64,000 nucleotides of DNA from Catenaria anguillulae PL171 (Eukaryota; Blastocladiomycota; Blastocladiomycetes; Blastocladiales; Catenariaceae). The stretch lies in assembly GCA_002102555.1 (NCBI GenBank), contig MCFL01000003.1, positions 124,001 through 188,000 of the forward strand, in the 5' to 3' direction. This document shows positions 23,501 through 31,564 of the stretch, in pieces. Position numbers and translations under genes: made by a program. Positions within the stretch are counted from its first letter, which is position 1, and each line of letters starts with the position of its first letter. The notes beneath the pieces are model-generated. The model saw only the letters and a list, made by a program, of their open reading frames with translations. It was not told the origin of the DNA and searched no databases.

Positions 23501-26500
23501 CAGCAAGGACAAGGTCGGGAAAGGAGAGCAGGCCGACTGTTGACTTGTGGTGCAGAGAGGCGGTGGGGTGGTTGACGGGCAAGCCAAGCTTGCGCTTGAC
23601 GAGACCCGTGGCCATGGCATTGCACAAGTTGAGCGTTGTGGGCGTCGGTACAAAACCAAGCGTCCGGTACAGGGCGCTAGGGAAAACAACGACGTTAAGA
23701 AGCCACACTGCCATCTTACCCGTCACTGCCTTGCGTCTCAGCAGCGGAATGCACCGCCGAAACACATCCAACATGGACTTGCGAGCGCTGGTACCGCGGA
23801 AACGGTGGTCCACCCAAATGCCCAAATACCGAAACGAGGTCATGTCATTCACCCGTGGAATGTCTTGACCGTGAATGGTAAACGGGTCGCTCTCGTCCTT
23901 GTCTGCCCCGTGCAAAATCCAAACCGCCCCCTTCTTTGGGTTGGATCGGACGTTGGTCATGTCGTTGAACTGCTCGACACGCCGCAATATTCGGTCCATG
24001 TCGGCGCGCGTGGTGGCGAGGAAGACGGCGTCGTCGACAAACGCCATGCCGGCCAGGCGGATCCGACCGAGGAGCTTGCCCGTGTCCTTTTGCTTGCGTG
24101 GGTCGCCTACAGAGACGAGGTTGGTTCGGGCCGTGATCGTAACTCCGAGTATGGAGGGGTCAGTGTTCACCGCCGACAAGAGCACATCGTAGAAAATGGC
24201 CCACATCAGCGGCGATTCAACGGCGCCTTGCGGCACACCTCGCTCAATCGGTACGGGATCAGAAAGACCGTACGACGTAATCACTCGCGCGACCCGGCCT
24301 GCCAAGTATCCATCGCAATAGAACGACACAAACGATTCGGGCATGTTGATGCGTTGGAGAGCAAGTCGCAGTGCCTCGTGCGGAACTGAATCAAAGGCCT
24401 TGGACTTGTCCTCGAAAAAAGCGAAGAGCTGGCCCTTGCCAGTGGCATGGCCTGGAACGTAACCTTGCGCCCACTGCTGTTCAAAGGCAGCGTGCAGGAT
24501 GGAAATTGGGGTTGATGCGTCAGTCCCCGGCAAGGTGGAGTGACAGGCACCCTCCAACACTGGATATGACAGCATGACCTTGTATATACGAGTCAACAGC
24601 ACTTTCATAAGAAGTTTGCTGGCACACTCGAGCAACGTAATCGGCCGCATCCCCTCCGTCAACCCAACAAAGCCCTCCTCGGACTTGGGCAACAGGTAGA
24701 TCGAGCCCTCTTTCCACGCCTCCGGTACCCGTTCCTGCTCCAAGCACGCAGTACACAAAGCGGCAAGCGCCTCAAGACACTCTGGGCCCGATTCGCGGAT
24801 CATGCGCATCGTGATTTGACTCACGCCAGGTGCCTTGTCGACGCCCGCCGAGCTCAGCGCCGCCCGCAATTCCTCGACCGTGACAGCGACCATGACACCC
24901 GCCCACGCCTCGGGCGGAATCTTGTCGTGCGACTTTTTCGACCACGCCTTGGCCCAGTAGGCATCAAACCCCTCGGGATCAAACACTTCACCCTTGAAGC
25001 TGACAGACATGAGCACGGCAATCTGGGTGATGATGTCGTCCGGGTCGAACGACAGGCGGTCGCCATCCCGGACCGAGTCAACGGCCGACACGGGTCGGGT
25101 GCGGTCAAAGACCCGGCGAACGAGATCAGCAATTGCGTGCGGAGCAGCCTCGAAACGGCTTTTGACGGCCGTAGCGATCCTTTCCGAGAGCTGTGCTTGG
25201 TCGCGGACCAGAATGATGGTGGACAGGGCTTGCCGAGCACGCACATAGTACTTTGCGCACTCTGATTCGGTCGGGCCGGGCGGGTCAATGCCAAGCTCAG
25301 CGAGACGGGAAAACGCACCTTGCGGACCAGGCAGCTTGTACCCTTGCTTTCGCCATTTGTCGAGCTTGAGGATATGATAACCCTCGGGCGAGTTGGGCGT
25401 GTTGCGGCGCGGCTCCGTGAACGGGGTCTTGCCGCCAGCCTTGCGGTGCTTGAGCTTGGCCTTGGCCGAATCGATCAACACCTTGTGCCAAGCAACCTGA
25501 GCTGCGTCCAGCGACTCTGGTGTACCTTGCGCAATCAATTCCAGCACGTCTGCCTCGGTCACTGCTCGCGTACACTCGCCCTGGTACTCTTCCCACATCC
25601 TCGGCGTGCACTCGGGCAAATCCAGGACCTGCCGCTGCGCCGCCTTTGCGCACGACTCCATCTTGCGAATCAGCTCGCGGTCGAGAAGGGTACCCAAACT
25701 CGTGCGTGCCGAGATGATGGCATGGTCGAGACCCATGAGCGGGTTGTCGGGCACGTCGGCGGGCCACGTGACAGCGTACCCATTGAAATAGTGAGCAAGA
25801 CCTTCATCAATCAGAATCCGGTCAAGTCGGTTGCGGTCGTGGGTAGGTTGCATGTCGCCAAATGCCTCAGCGACGTCAACAAGGTGGTGACGAGTCTCGA
25901 GGTTCTGGACCAGGGCTGCACGGGGTGATCCGTCACTGCAATTCCAGTCGCCGCCAACCACGACATGGTCGCCAGCATCACGAGCGCGAGTACACACGTC
26001 CGAGATGAAGATGGACAATGCCTTGGTCAGCGGAACCGAAGCAGGGAGGCGAGATTGGAGGTGAGTCGGGAGGTAGGACTTGGGAACATGTCGGCCGCTG
26101 TCGGGCGAGAGGTAAATGGATACAAGGTGCAATCGGCTGCCAGTCGCGAGGCGAAGAGGAAGGTGGACGGCGTAGCCTACAAGGAATTGAGGAGGATCTA
26201 GAAAACAACACAAAGAGTTACGGACCGCGATGGCGGCGCCGCTGCCCATTGGGTGTAGAGTATCAACAGTAGAGAAGAAGGTAAAAGGTAGGTCAGTGTA
26301 CTGGGTAGCACGCTTGAGTGAGGTTTGGGAGGCTTTGGTTTCGTTGAGGAAGGAAATGTCCACATCGAGCCCGCCGCGCATCCAATCCAGGAGCGAGAAC
26401 AGTTTGCCGCTTGCAGCAGCACTCTGTACACCCCTGCAGTTGGCGACGGCGAGATTGATGCGGAAGGAAGGTGAAGGATTGGGTATCGGGGGTATGGGTG

Positions 26501-26525
26501 GTGGCTGTTTGTTGGCTTGCATCAT
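20586..26525 (-). CDS. LINE ORF2: endonuclease, reverse transcriptase, RNase H
   Basis: 1979 aa without interruption. The N-terminal exonuclease-endonuclease-phosphatase domain spans about 15-275 (NCRGVQS, FLNETKA, VVGGDWNCSD, and GLDHAII near 265). Reverse transcriptase spans about 560-900, with the catalytic motif AFVDDAVFLAT at about 826 (FVDD in place of the usual YADD). RNase H begins near 1278 with YTDGS, followed by the conserved Glu (STRAEVWAILLA), Asp (LTDSKAA) and NDMADALA. A Gln/Asn/Ser-rich linker separates it from a CPRC...H...C zinc motif near 1670. The proline-rich C-terminus is long. All catalytic residues I can check are present, so the enzyme is probably functional. Confidence 0.92.
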   Translation of the reverse strand: MMQANKQPPPIPPIPNPSPSFRINLAVANCRGVQSAAASGKLFSLLDWMRGGLDVDISFLNETKASQTSLKRATQYTDLPFTFFSTVDTLHPMGSGAAIAVRNSLCCFLDPPQFLVGYAVHLPLRLATGSRLHLVSIYLSPDSGRHVPKSYLPTHLQSRLPASVPLTKALSIFISDVCTRARDAGDHVVVGGDWNCSDGSPRAALVQNLETRHHLVDVAEAFGDMQPTHDRNRLDRILIDEGLAHYFNGYAVTWPADVPDNPLMGLDHAIISARTSLGTLLDRELIRKMESCAKAAQRQVLDLPECTPRMWEEYQGECTRAVTEADVLELIAQGTPESLDAAQVAWHKVLIDSAKAKLKHRKAGGKTPFTEPRRNTPNSPEGYHILKLDKWRKQGYKLPGPQGAFSRLAELGIDPPGPTESECAKYYVRARQALSTIILVRDQAQLSERIATAVKSRFEAAPHAIADLVRRVFDRTRPVSAVDSVRDGDRLSFDPDDIITQIAVLMSVSFKGEVFDPEGFDAYWAKAWSKKSHDKIPPEAWAGVMVAVTVEELRAALSSAGVDKAPGVSQITMRMIRESGPECLEALAALCTACLEQERVPEAWKEGSIYLLPKSEEGFVGLTEGMRPITLLECASKLLMKVLLTRIYKVMLSYPVLEGACHSTLPGTDASTPISILHAAFEQQWAQGYVPGHATGKGQLFAFFEDKSKAFDSVPHEALRLALQRINMPESFVSFYCDGYLAGRVARVITSYGLSDPVPIERGVPQGAVESPLMWAIFYDVLLSAVNTDPSILGVTITARTNLVSVGDPRKQKDTGKLLGRIRLAGMAFVDDAVFLATTRADMDRILRRVEQFNDMTNVRSNPKKGAVWILHGADKDESDPFTIHGQDIPRVNDMTSFRYLGIWVDHRFRGTSARKSMLDVFRRCIPLLRRKAVTGKMAVWLLNVVVFPSALYRTLGFVPTPTTLNLCNAMATGLVKRKLGLPVNHPTASLHHKSTVGLLSFPDLVLAARLTDILTALNDDHPRSVAIKASLCLLQHNLALPFCPLSHPLPLTVARSRCWFGNLLPLMHARRLSVSDSTGTFFLPYKPGSPSSARSPWGGISFPLVSVLPTDTYAAALKYFRGNSLKYVHDLLDAAGVPTDYAEFGPARVHKQISDKLAVYTAGGVEKDVAAFVVDTLFRLPSTFVAPFFPLPYTPIDHSLAPSFLLKPPTLPSPNLFSVPRLPSFDDESPDLAVVSAYCSRVFVSSPPTVDACDGVECPFDLVPDFLLSLDRPRPIIVYTDGSLFNAPNPLFSIDTPLADSDRESGAAAYFPELGYSCRVRLPPGTHSSTRAEVWAILLAVASIPTSSHAHILTDSKAAVAQFHRQVPPPSSNSLPLPRWRVRSNFSQEWAAIRTVIIHRKLSVTISWVKGHSDDQANPHRVHNDMADALAKSAATELTPSFISPHLLASSDLPFSLAFGSTKNALDILARSTAEPIVIVNGQRHHAARRFQPRVPSTRLQTPSSSASRTHNQDSHLQNQNQNQTQDPSPNPEKRTNSKENSDTPSHFVLPPPHPNSDSSPDFLSANPPHPSLTARVVSNDPRRFIIFHSRIRAHYQLRDSTPHIDWSNVHPAASECALHDGRSAGDLYSSVASNTALTRRIKVRTNSLATRLLNFARWPDKYYQGPWCPRCPLPDLAYADDAVHWLECPAGEADRAAAQALAVTAVATLLSTLTTKPIRRMALAHQLVGLWFSDTASLQLAAGCLVTAQVIELLRPMSTRLKAPVARVAGLLLSSVSYILFEHVWELHTKAINLFYPDPNTPENKEALRLAWEAHVATLPPQAPPQPTTADATPTKRHSKYNGYVPVYHPTPTSRFRLPPDVPMADLPPFADPAPPLPPAAQLQKQPKRLPYKMVSSLPSSLPAPLDPPLPLPSISCLACLTPYSHHLDTLLPLPHRWRGVAIAKFRCPVGRHDHTRLAADDAASRWLLSGIAPPFA

Positions 26526-28507
26526 TGGACGGAAGGCTCAGAAGGGACAGAGTCGGTAACCGTCTCCAAAACCGGGTGTGGGACAAAGTCCGGCGGTGCG
26601 AGCTGGAGCGGCGGGACAGTCACAGGGACATTGAGCGCACGGCTCAGGCTTGCACCGATCATCTCCATCGAGTTTTGTAGGCTCGACTGCAAGCTGCTCT
26701 TCACCTGCTCGAGGAACTCGGACTGGCTTTTCCAGGTTGCCATGGTCGTGCGACGCGAGAGGATCTCCAACTGGTCGTGCGTCAGGGAGACTGAACCTGG
26801 GGACGAAGACGTGCTCGGGTTAGTCTTTGTGCGTTTGACTGCTCCACGCGTCGTCCTCTTCTCAGTGGTCTCGTCGGGTTCCGAGACAGCCAAACTCTCC
26901 ACCATCTGCCGTGCACGCGCGCGCTCGCGCTGGAGCTCGGCAACAGCGAGGATGAGCCCCGTCTGTTGCTTTCTGAAAGTATCAAACTCTGTTGCGATGA
27001 TGCTGGTGACAAGCTCTTGGATGGCTGAGAGCGTGGCGGGAGCAAGAGTTGCGGCAGGTTGAGCAGCTGAGGCAGGAGGTGGGGCTGTGCGGTTCTCAAG
27101 AGCCGTCATCTGCGCGGTGAGTGCATCGAGCTTCTGGTGGACGAGGGCGATTTCATCGGTCGGAGGATTGGCGGGACGGGGAGGAAGGGGGTGGTTGATA
27201 ATGGGAGCGTGGTTGGTAGCGCCATTGACGGCAGGAGGGCGTTTGCCGTTGAGAGCAGGGAAGTCAGAGTCGGAGGCAGAGGCAGCATCACGGAAGGACA
27301 TGCCGGGGCGGACAAGAGAGGGGGCAAGGGAGCGGATGGGAATGATGGAGGTGTGGGCGGGAGCAGAGGAGACAGCATCGCGGATTGCCTTGCGGGACTG
27401 TTGAGCTGCACGGAGTGAGCGGCTGCGGGGGCAGGTTGCGGCGGCATGGCCACTCTTGTGGCAGGCGAAACACAGAGGGGTGCTGGCCGGAGCCCACACA
27501 AGCGCGACATCAAGGTCATGCCAAGTGTACCTAACCTTGACATGCGCGGCTGCTTCGGCAGCGTCAGCAGACGGAAAAACGACCACTGCGCGTGACAGTT
27601 TCTTGCCGTCCTTGTTCAACTCAATGCGCCAAGCGGACGCGGAGAGACCAGCATTCTGAAGCGCCTTGCCAATCAGAATGGCAGTGGCACCAGCAGGGAT
27701 ACCGTACAGGTGAAGCATGGTGTCACGGTCTGTGCGGCGGCAGTTGCGGGCAGCGTGGAACGAGTCCGTGATCCGGAGCAGGTGGTCAGCGACAGTGATG
27801 CTGCCAAGGCAAAGCAAGCGAGACGAGATTGCGGCGTGGTCGGGCGAGATGATCTCAGCCCTCCACACCCCGTAGAAGCGGTCGTAGACGTCCGGTGCGA
27901 ACACCTTGACGCGAGCAGTGGGCGGGAGCTTCTCAGCCAAACGGGCAGCGATGGCGGCAGGGACGATGCCGACAGGTGCGTCGTACAAGTAAAAAGCCGA
28001 GACCTGGGTGATCGGGGCAGCAGCAGGCGGGGTGTACATGTCGAGGATGGTGGTGACACCCTCGGATCCATGAAGCGGGCGGGCATGTTGGACCGCGTCG
28101 TCACGGCCCTCACCCGTGTAGAACTCGATCACAATGCGTTCGAGATCCGGTTGACGTACCCCCTCAGCAAAAACCCGAGGGATGTTAAAGTTACAAGCGG
28201 ACTTTTCGAAAGCCCCAGTATGGTACTGGAAGCGAGCGGTGTTCAGCTTTTCAGCGCGGGACGTACCAGGCATGTTGGCCAGGAGGCAGGAAGCAAAGAA
28301 ACGTTGGTTAGCGGTAGGGCGGGTCGGAGTCGGGACGTCTTCGTCCATCTTGTCGTCGTCGTCGGCCGGAGCGGCAAAGCGGAGGGGAGCGGGGCGGGGG
28401 GCGGCGGAGCGGGCAGGGGCAGTGACAAAATCGGCGGTGTTGGCCTGTTGATCAGGCGGGGGGCGAGGCGGATCACCCATTGTTTGGGTGGCGGACGGGT
28501 CGGTCAT
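26522..28507 (-). CDS. LINE ORF1: gag-like nucleic-acid-binding protein
   Basis: 661 aa, starting 121 nt inside the element. The N-terminal third is Pro/Ala-rich and disordered. The middle has an RNA-binding-like fold region, then one CCHC knuckle (CFACHKSGHAAATC, about 344-357), and a C-terminal coiled-coil-like segment (LQRERARARQMVESL). The stop TGA overlaps the start of ORF2 as ATGA (26522-26525), a layout used by several LINEs for termination-coupled reinitiation. Confidence 0.88.
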   Translation of the reverse strand: MTDPSATQTMGDPPRPPPDQQANTADFVTAPARSAAPRPAPLRFAAPADDDDKMDEDVPTPTRPTANQRFFASCLLANMPGTSRAEKLNTARFQYHTGAFEKSACNFNIPRVFAEGVRQPDLERIVIEFYTGEGRDDAVQHARPLHGSEGVTTILDMYTPPAAAPITQVSAFYLYDAPVGIVPAAIAARLAEKLPPTARVKVFAPDVYDRFYGVWRAEIISPDHAAISSRLLCLGSITVADHLLRITDSFHAARNCRRTDRDTMLHLYGIPAGATAILIGKALQNAGLSASAWRIELNKDGKKLSRAVVVFPSADAAEAAAHVKVRYTWHDLDVALVWAPASTPLCFACHKSGHAAATCPRSRSLRAAQQSRKAIRDAVSSAPAHTSIIPIRSLAPSLVRPGMSFRDAASASDSDFPALNGKRPPAVNGATNHAPIINHPLPPRPANPPTDEIALVHQKLDALTAQMTALENRTAPPPASAAQPAATLAPATLSAIQELVTSIIATEFDTFRKQQTGLILAVAELQRERARARQMVESLAVSEPDETTEKRTTRGAVKRTKTNPSTSSSPGSVSLTHDQLEILSRRTTMATWKSQSEFLEQVKSSLQSSLQNSMEMIGASLSRALNVPVTVPPLQLAPPDFVPHPVLETVTDSVPSEPSVQ

Positions 28508-28628
28508 GGCCGAAAATCGTCCGTTTGACTTGATATTTTGACAGGGTAGGTAAGTTGGGGCGCTGATTCGATTGCGCAGGGTTTCGTTGCGATATTGTCA
28601 CTATTGCCTGAAGCGGGGTTTTGTTGTC

Positions 28629-28645
28629 TCTTCTTTCTCCTCTCT
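28629..28645. repeat. Target-site duplication, right copy
   Basis: Exact second copy of the 17-mer at 20314-20330, adjoining the LINE 5' end. Confidence 0.7.
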
Positions 28646-29047
28646 CTCTCATTGGGGTTTTGGATTCCCTGATAATCGTTCCATACCGATCCAGTGTGCA
28701 TACTATACATGTCCCTTATTGAGCAAGAGCACGTTGCTGCTTTGGTGCGCATTAGGACTCTGGACTTATGGTTGGTACTGCGTCCATTGTCCATACATTC
28801 TTTGTGCGCTTGACAAATTGCGGAAAGAATCAGTGGTTAGGTGTATGTACATGCACAAAAAAGGCAGTAGTGGAAAGGCAAACACAGGCGGGCATGCAGC
28901 AGACAGGGGAGAAAAGAGAGTGGAATCAAGAGAGAGAAAAAAGTGACAGGGGGGCAGGAGAATGGGACAGTCGTGCAAACTAGGGAAGGGGAAGAAAACG
29001 AGTTCGAGAACAACAATCACAGGGTCACGGTGTCACAAAGGATGGGC
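28646..29047. other. Intergenic region downstream of the syntaxin gene
   Basis: About 400 bases between the LINE and the syntaxin stop. No coding signature. Purine-rich on the plus strand. Confidence 0.4.
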
Positions 29048-29899
29048 TCACGACACAAGGAACAAAATCAGTCCCAGCAAGGCGCAAATGGCAATGAGCA
29101 CCACCAAGCACCAGCACTTGAACTCTCGCCACGACCGCTGGCGCTTGTTTGCGCGCGTGAGCTCGTGGTTTGCGTTTTCGGTATTGACCTGTGCCGATTC
29201 CAAGTTGGCCTCGATATTGTCTGTTGCAAGACTCGTGGTGAGTGCAAGGCTATCGGAAAAAGAAAAGCAAGCAAAAACGATCAGCATACCAAACAAGGCC
29301 CCCTGATCCCTGACCATACTGCCAATCTTGCGAAAGATGTCATTGACCATATGCACGCCCTCTTCAATGTCGCGAATCTCTGCCTCGCGCTCGGCAATCA
29401 GCGTCTCATTGTATGCCACCTCGAGCTCATGGACCTGCTGCTGCTGCTGTTGCTGGCGCAACACTTGGGATGCCGACCCGCTGCCACCAAGCAGCGGCAC
29501 ATCGTCCCTCTCCATCCTATCCTCTTCCTCCTCAAGCGCGGCGCGTGCTCGGGCAATGTCTGCCTGGCTCTTGCTGGCATACTCCTTTTGCGCGGCTTTA
29601 AACTTGAGCATCATGGCCGAGAAATCAGTCGCGAGCCGCTGGGCAGTCGCCTTGTTTTCCGTGAGGCCAGTAGCGGCGGCAGCAGTGTCGAGCAGCTTGA
29701 GGTCGTCCGAGATGCGAGCGAGTTGCGCCGTGGTGGATTCTTGCAGGTCGTGCAGCTTGGAGCGGAAGGGCACAGTGTCGCGCGGGGTGCCCAGCAAGCG
29801 CACGCGCGAGTGGAACGTGTCGATGTTGCGCTGCAGGGATTGCAGGCCCTGGGCGACACGGGCCAGTGCAGTTTGAAAGTCCGGTGGCGAGGTGGACAT
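29048..29899 (-). CDS. PEP12: Qa-SNARE, syntaxin-7/Pep12 type
   Basis: Endosomal/vacuolar syntaxin of 260 aa. Exons are 29290-29899 and 29048-29220, and the 69-nt intron (GTATGC...ACAG) falls inside the SNARE motif. Splicing restores DQGALFDNIEANLESAQ, with the central layer glutamine in the preceding helix turn. The N-terminal Habc bundle (about 1-130) contains QRNIDTFHSRVRLLGTPRD, the family signature of Pep12/Vam3-like proteins. The SNARE helix is preceded by a poly-Gln run. The C-terminus is a tail anchor (CLVVLIAICALLGLILFLV) with three lumenal residues at most. The start is the ATG directly before SPPDFQTAL. The frame remains open 135 codons upstream, but that segment is not SNARE-like. 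Confidence 0.9.
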   Translation of the reverse strand: MSTSPPDFQTALARVAQGLQSLQRNIDTFHSRVRLLGTPRDTVPFRSKLHDLQESTTAQLARISDDLKLLDTAAAATGLTENKATAQRLATDFSAMMLKFKAAQKEYASKSQADIARARAALEEEEDRMERDDVPLLGGSGSASQVLRQQQQQQQVHELEVAYNETLIAEREAEIRDIEEGVHMVNDIFRKIGSMVRDQGALFGMLIVFACFSFSDSLALTTSLATDNIEANLESAQVNTENANHELTRANKRQRSWREFKCWCLVVLIAICALLGLILFLVS

Positions 29900-30488
29900 T
29901 GTGATGGAGGCGAGGTGGCGTAGGGAAGACAGATGGATTGGATTGTGCTCGGGGTGCGGTTGAGCGTGGAGGAAAGTTGGATTGCCTGAAGTCTCGTTTA
30001 GCACACTGTCTGACGATTCATCGAGTATTGTTGAGCATTTGAATGTATAGATATAGCGAGGTCGCAACTGTCGGGCTGAAGGATGATGTGGACTGTCATC
30101 ATGTCCAGTGGATCTGTGCACAATGCAAAAATGCGAGATCGGAGGTGCACCTGCAAATCCGGCCACCGCGCCAACCATACTTAACATGCTGCAGCTAGCG
30201 CTGTCCAGTTGTATGAAAGACCCGCCGATTGCCTGAGAAACATGTAGGTATGAAACTCTGTGCAATGCGACACTGACCGACCGTATCCTCAGGCCATGCT
30301 CCACACTCCCACCTTCCCGTCCTTATTTTACAATTGCCACCCATGTTGCAACACGATTTCACACGGCTCGTGCTGCATCCACCACATGCGATTCCTGTCT
30401 TGCCACCCCAAACGCGTCCAAGCACCACACATATCCTAAGCAACTCTGCACTTTGTTGAACCCAGAAATCATATTACATCGCTCAAAC
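29900..30488. promoter_or_regulatory. Divergent promoter region, syntaxin / isochorismatase-like gene
   Basis: 589 bases between two genes transcribed away from each other. No other gene seen. Confidence 0.45.
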
Positions 30489-31418
30489 ATGTCCGCCTCT
30501 GCTTCCGCCACGCTCGCCCGCCTTGTGCCTGGCCGCACCGCCTTCTTTCTCTGGTACCGTCGACGACATGTTGCCTGCCGTCTGATCGAACCAAGAGCGC
30601 TGACATGGATGTCCTGCCACCACGCTATGAAGTGACATTCAAGAGCGGTTCCGTCCAATGATCTACCGCTTCCCCGATGTCGTCAACACGGCCGACAAAA
30701 TGGTATGATTTTTCGCTCCTAATTTGCAATGGCGTCAAACCCTCATTCGTGAGCTGTGTTGTTCAGGCTCAAGCCTCCAAAGTCCTCAGCATTCCGCTCG
30801 TCGTCACCGAACAACATCCAAAGGGCCTCGGTGCGACCGTCCACGAGCTCGACGTGAGCCATGCCGAAGTCCACGTCCCAAAGACTCTCTTTTCCATGCA
30901 CGTGCCCGAGGTGCAGCGGTTCTTGCTTGACAAGAAAATCTCCAACGTCGTCTTGTTTGGCATCGAGGTTCGTACCCGGGTGCACTGATGACGTGCATGA
31001 TAGCCAACCTCTCCACTTCATTGTCCATTCATCCAGAGCCATGTCTGTGTCACACAAACTGCCCTCGACTTGCTGGAAAACAAGGACAACCCGGTCGACG
31101 TGTACATACTTGCCGACGGCGTCTCTTCCATGAACCAAGCCGAGATCCCGATCGCTCTCAAGGTATGTACATTCACACTCAACAATCGCATTCCAGTTTT
31201 TTCGAAAACTACCAATCAGCAATCGACATGACTGGTTCCCGTCCATACAGCGTTTGACCAACGCCGGAGCCATTGTCACTTCATCCGACTCTGTCTTGTT
31301 TGCGCTGCTCAAGGACGCCAAGCACGCAAACTTCAAGGAGGTGTCCAACTTGGTCAAGACATTTGCGCAAAAGACCCAGGACAATGAGCTCTTCAAATTT
31401 GTTGCCTCCAAGCTCTGA
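30489..31418 (+). CDS. Isochorismatase-fold hydrolase (ISOC1/2 type) with C-terminal SKL
   Basis: Cysteine-hydrolase fold protein of 209 aa. Its substrate in eukaryotes is not established. Five exons (30489-30553, 30633-30702, 30767-30967, 31037-31162, 31251-31418) separated by GT-AG introns of 64-88 nt; the frame closes exactly. The presumed catalytic triad is visible: Asp in [13 protein letters not shown], Lys in TEQHPKGLG, and Cys in [15 protein letters not shown]. The protein ends KFVASKL, a canonical type 1 peroxisomal targeting signal. Intron density (one per about 120 coding bases) is the highest in the window. Confidence 0.92.
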
Positions 31419-31564
31419 ATGGCGTGTTTCCCGCAATCACATTTGGGACTTGTCAAGTCCTTGCCATGCATCATGTATCAGTCGTCTACCGTATATGGTT
31501 TGCCCCAGTCGTCGAGTTGCATGTTTTCCCCCTCAGCGGTCACAATCACCAATGTACACCAAAC

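Larger units (their letters stand above)
20331..28628 (-). mobile_element. Complete non-LTR retrotransposon (Tad/I-like LINE)
   Basis: An 8.3-kb minus-strand element bounded by a 17-bp target-site duplication. It has a 5' UTR of about 120 nt, ORF1 with a zinc knuckle, and ORF2 with endonuclease, reverse transcriptase and RNase H. The 3' UTR of about 255 nt ends in an A-rich CAATACAATACCAATT tail rather than poly(A). Both ORFs are intact, which implies recent insertion. It inserted just beyond the F-box gene and downstream of the syntaxin gene. The domain set (apurinic-type endonuclease, RT, RNase H, CCHC gag) fits the Tad or I group; clade assignment is inference. Confidence 0.88.
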
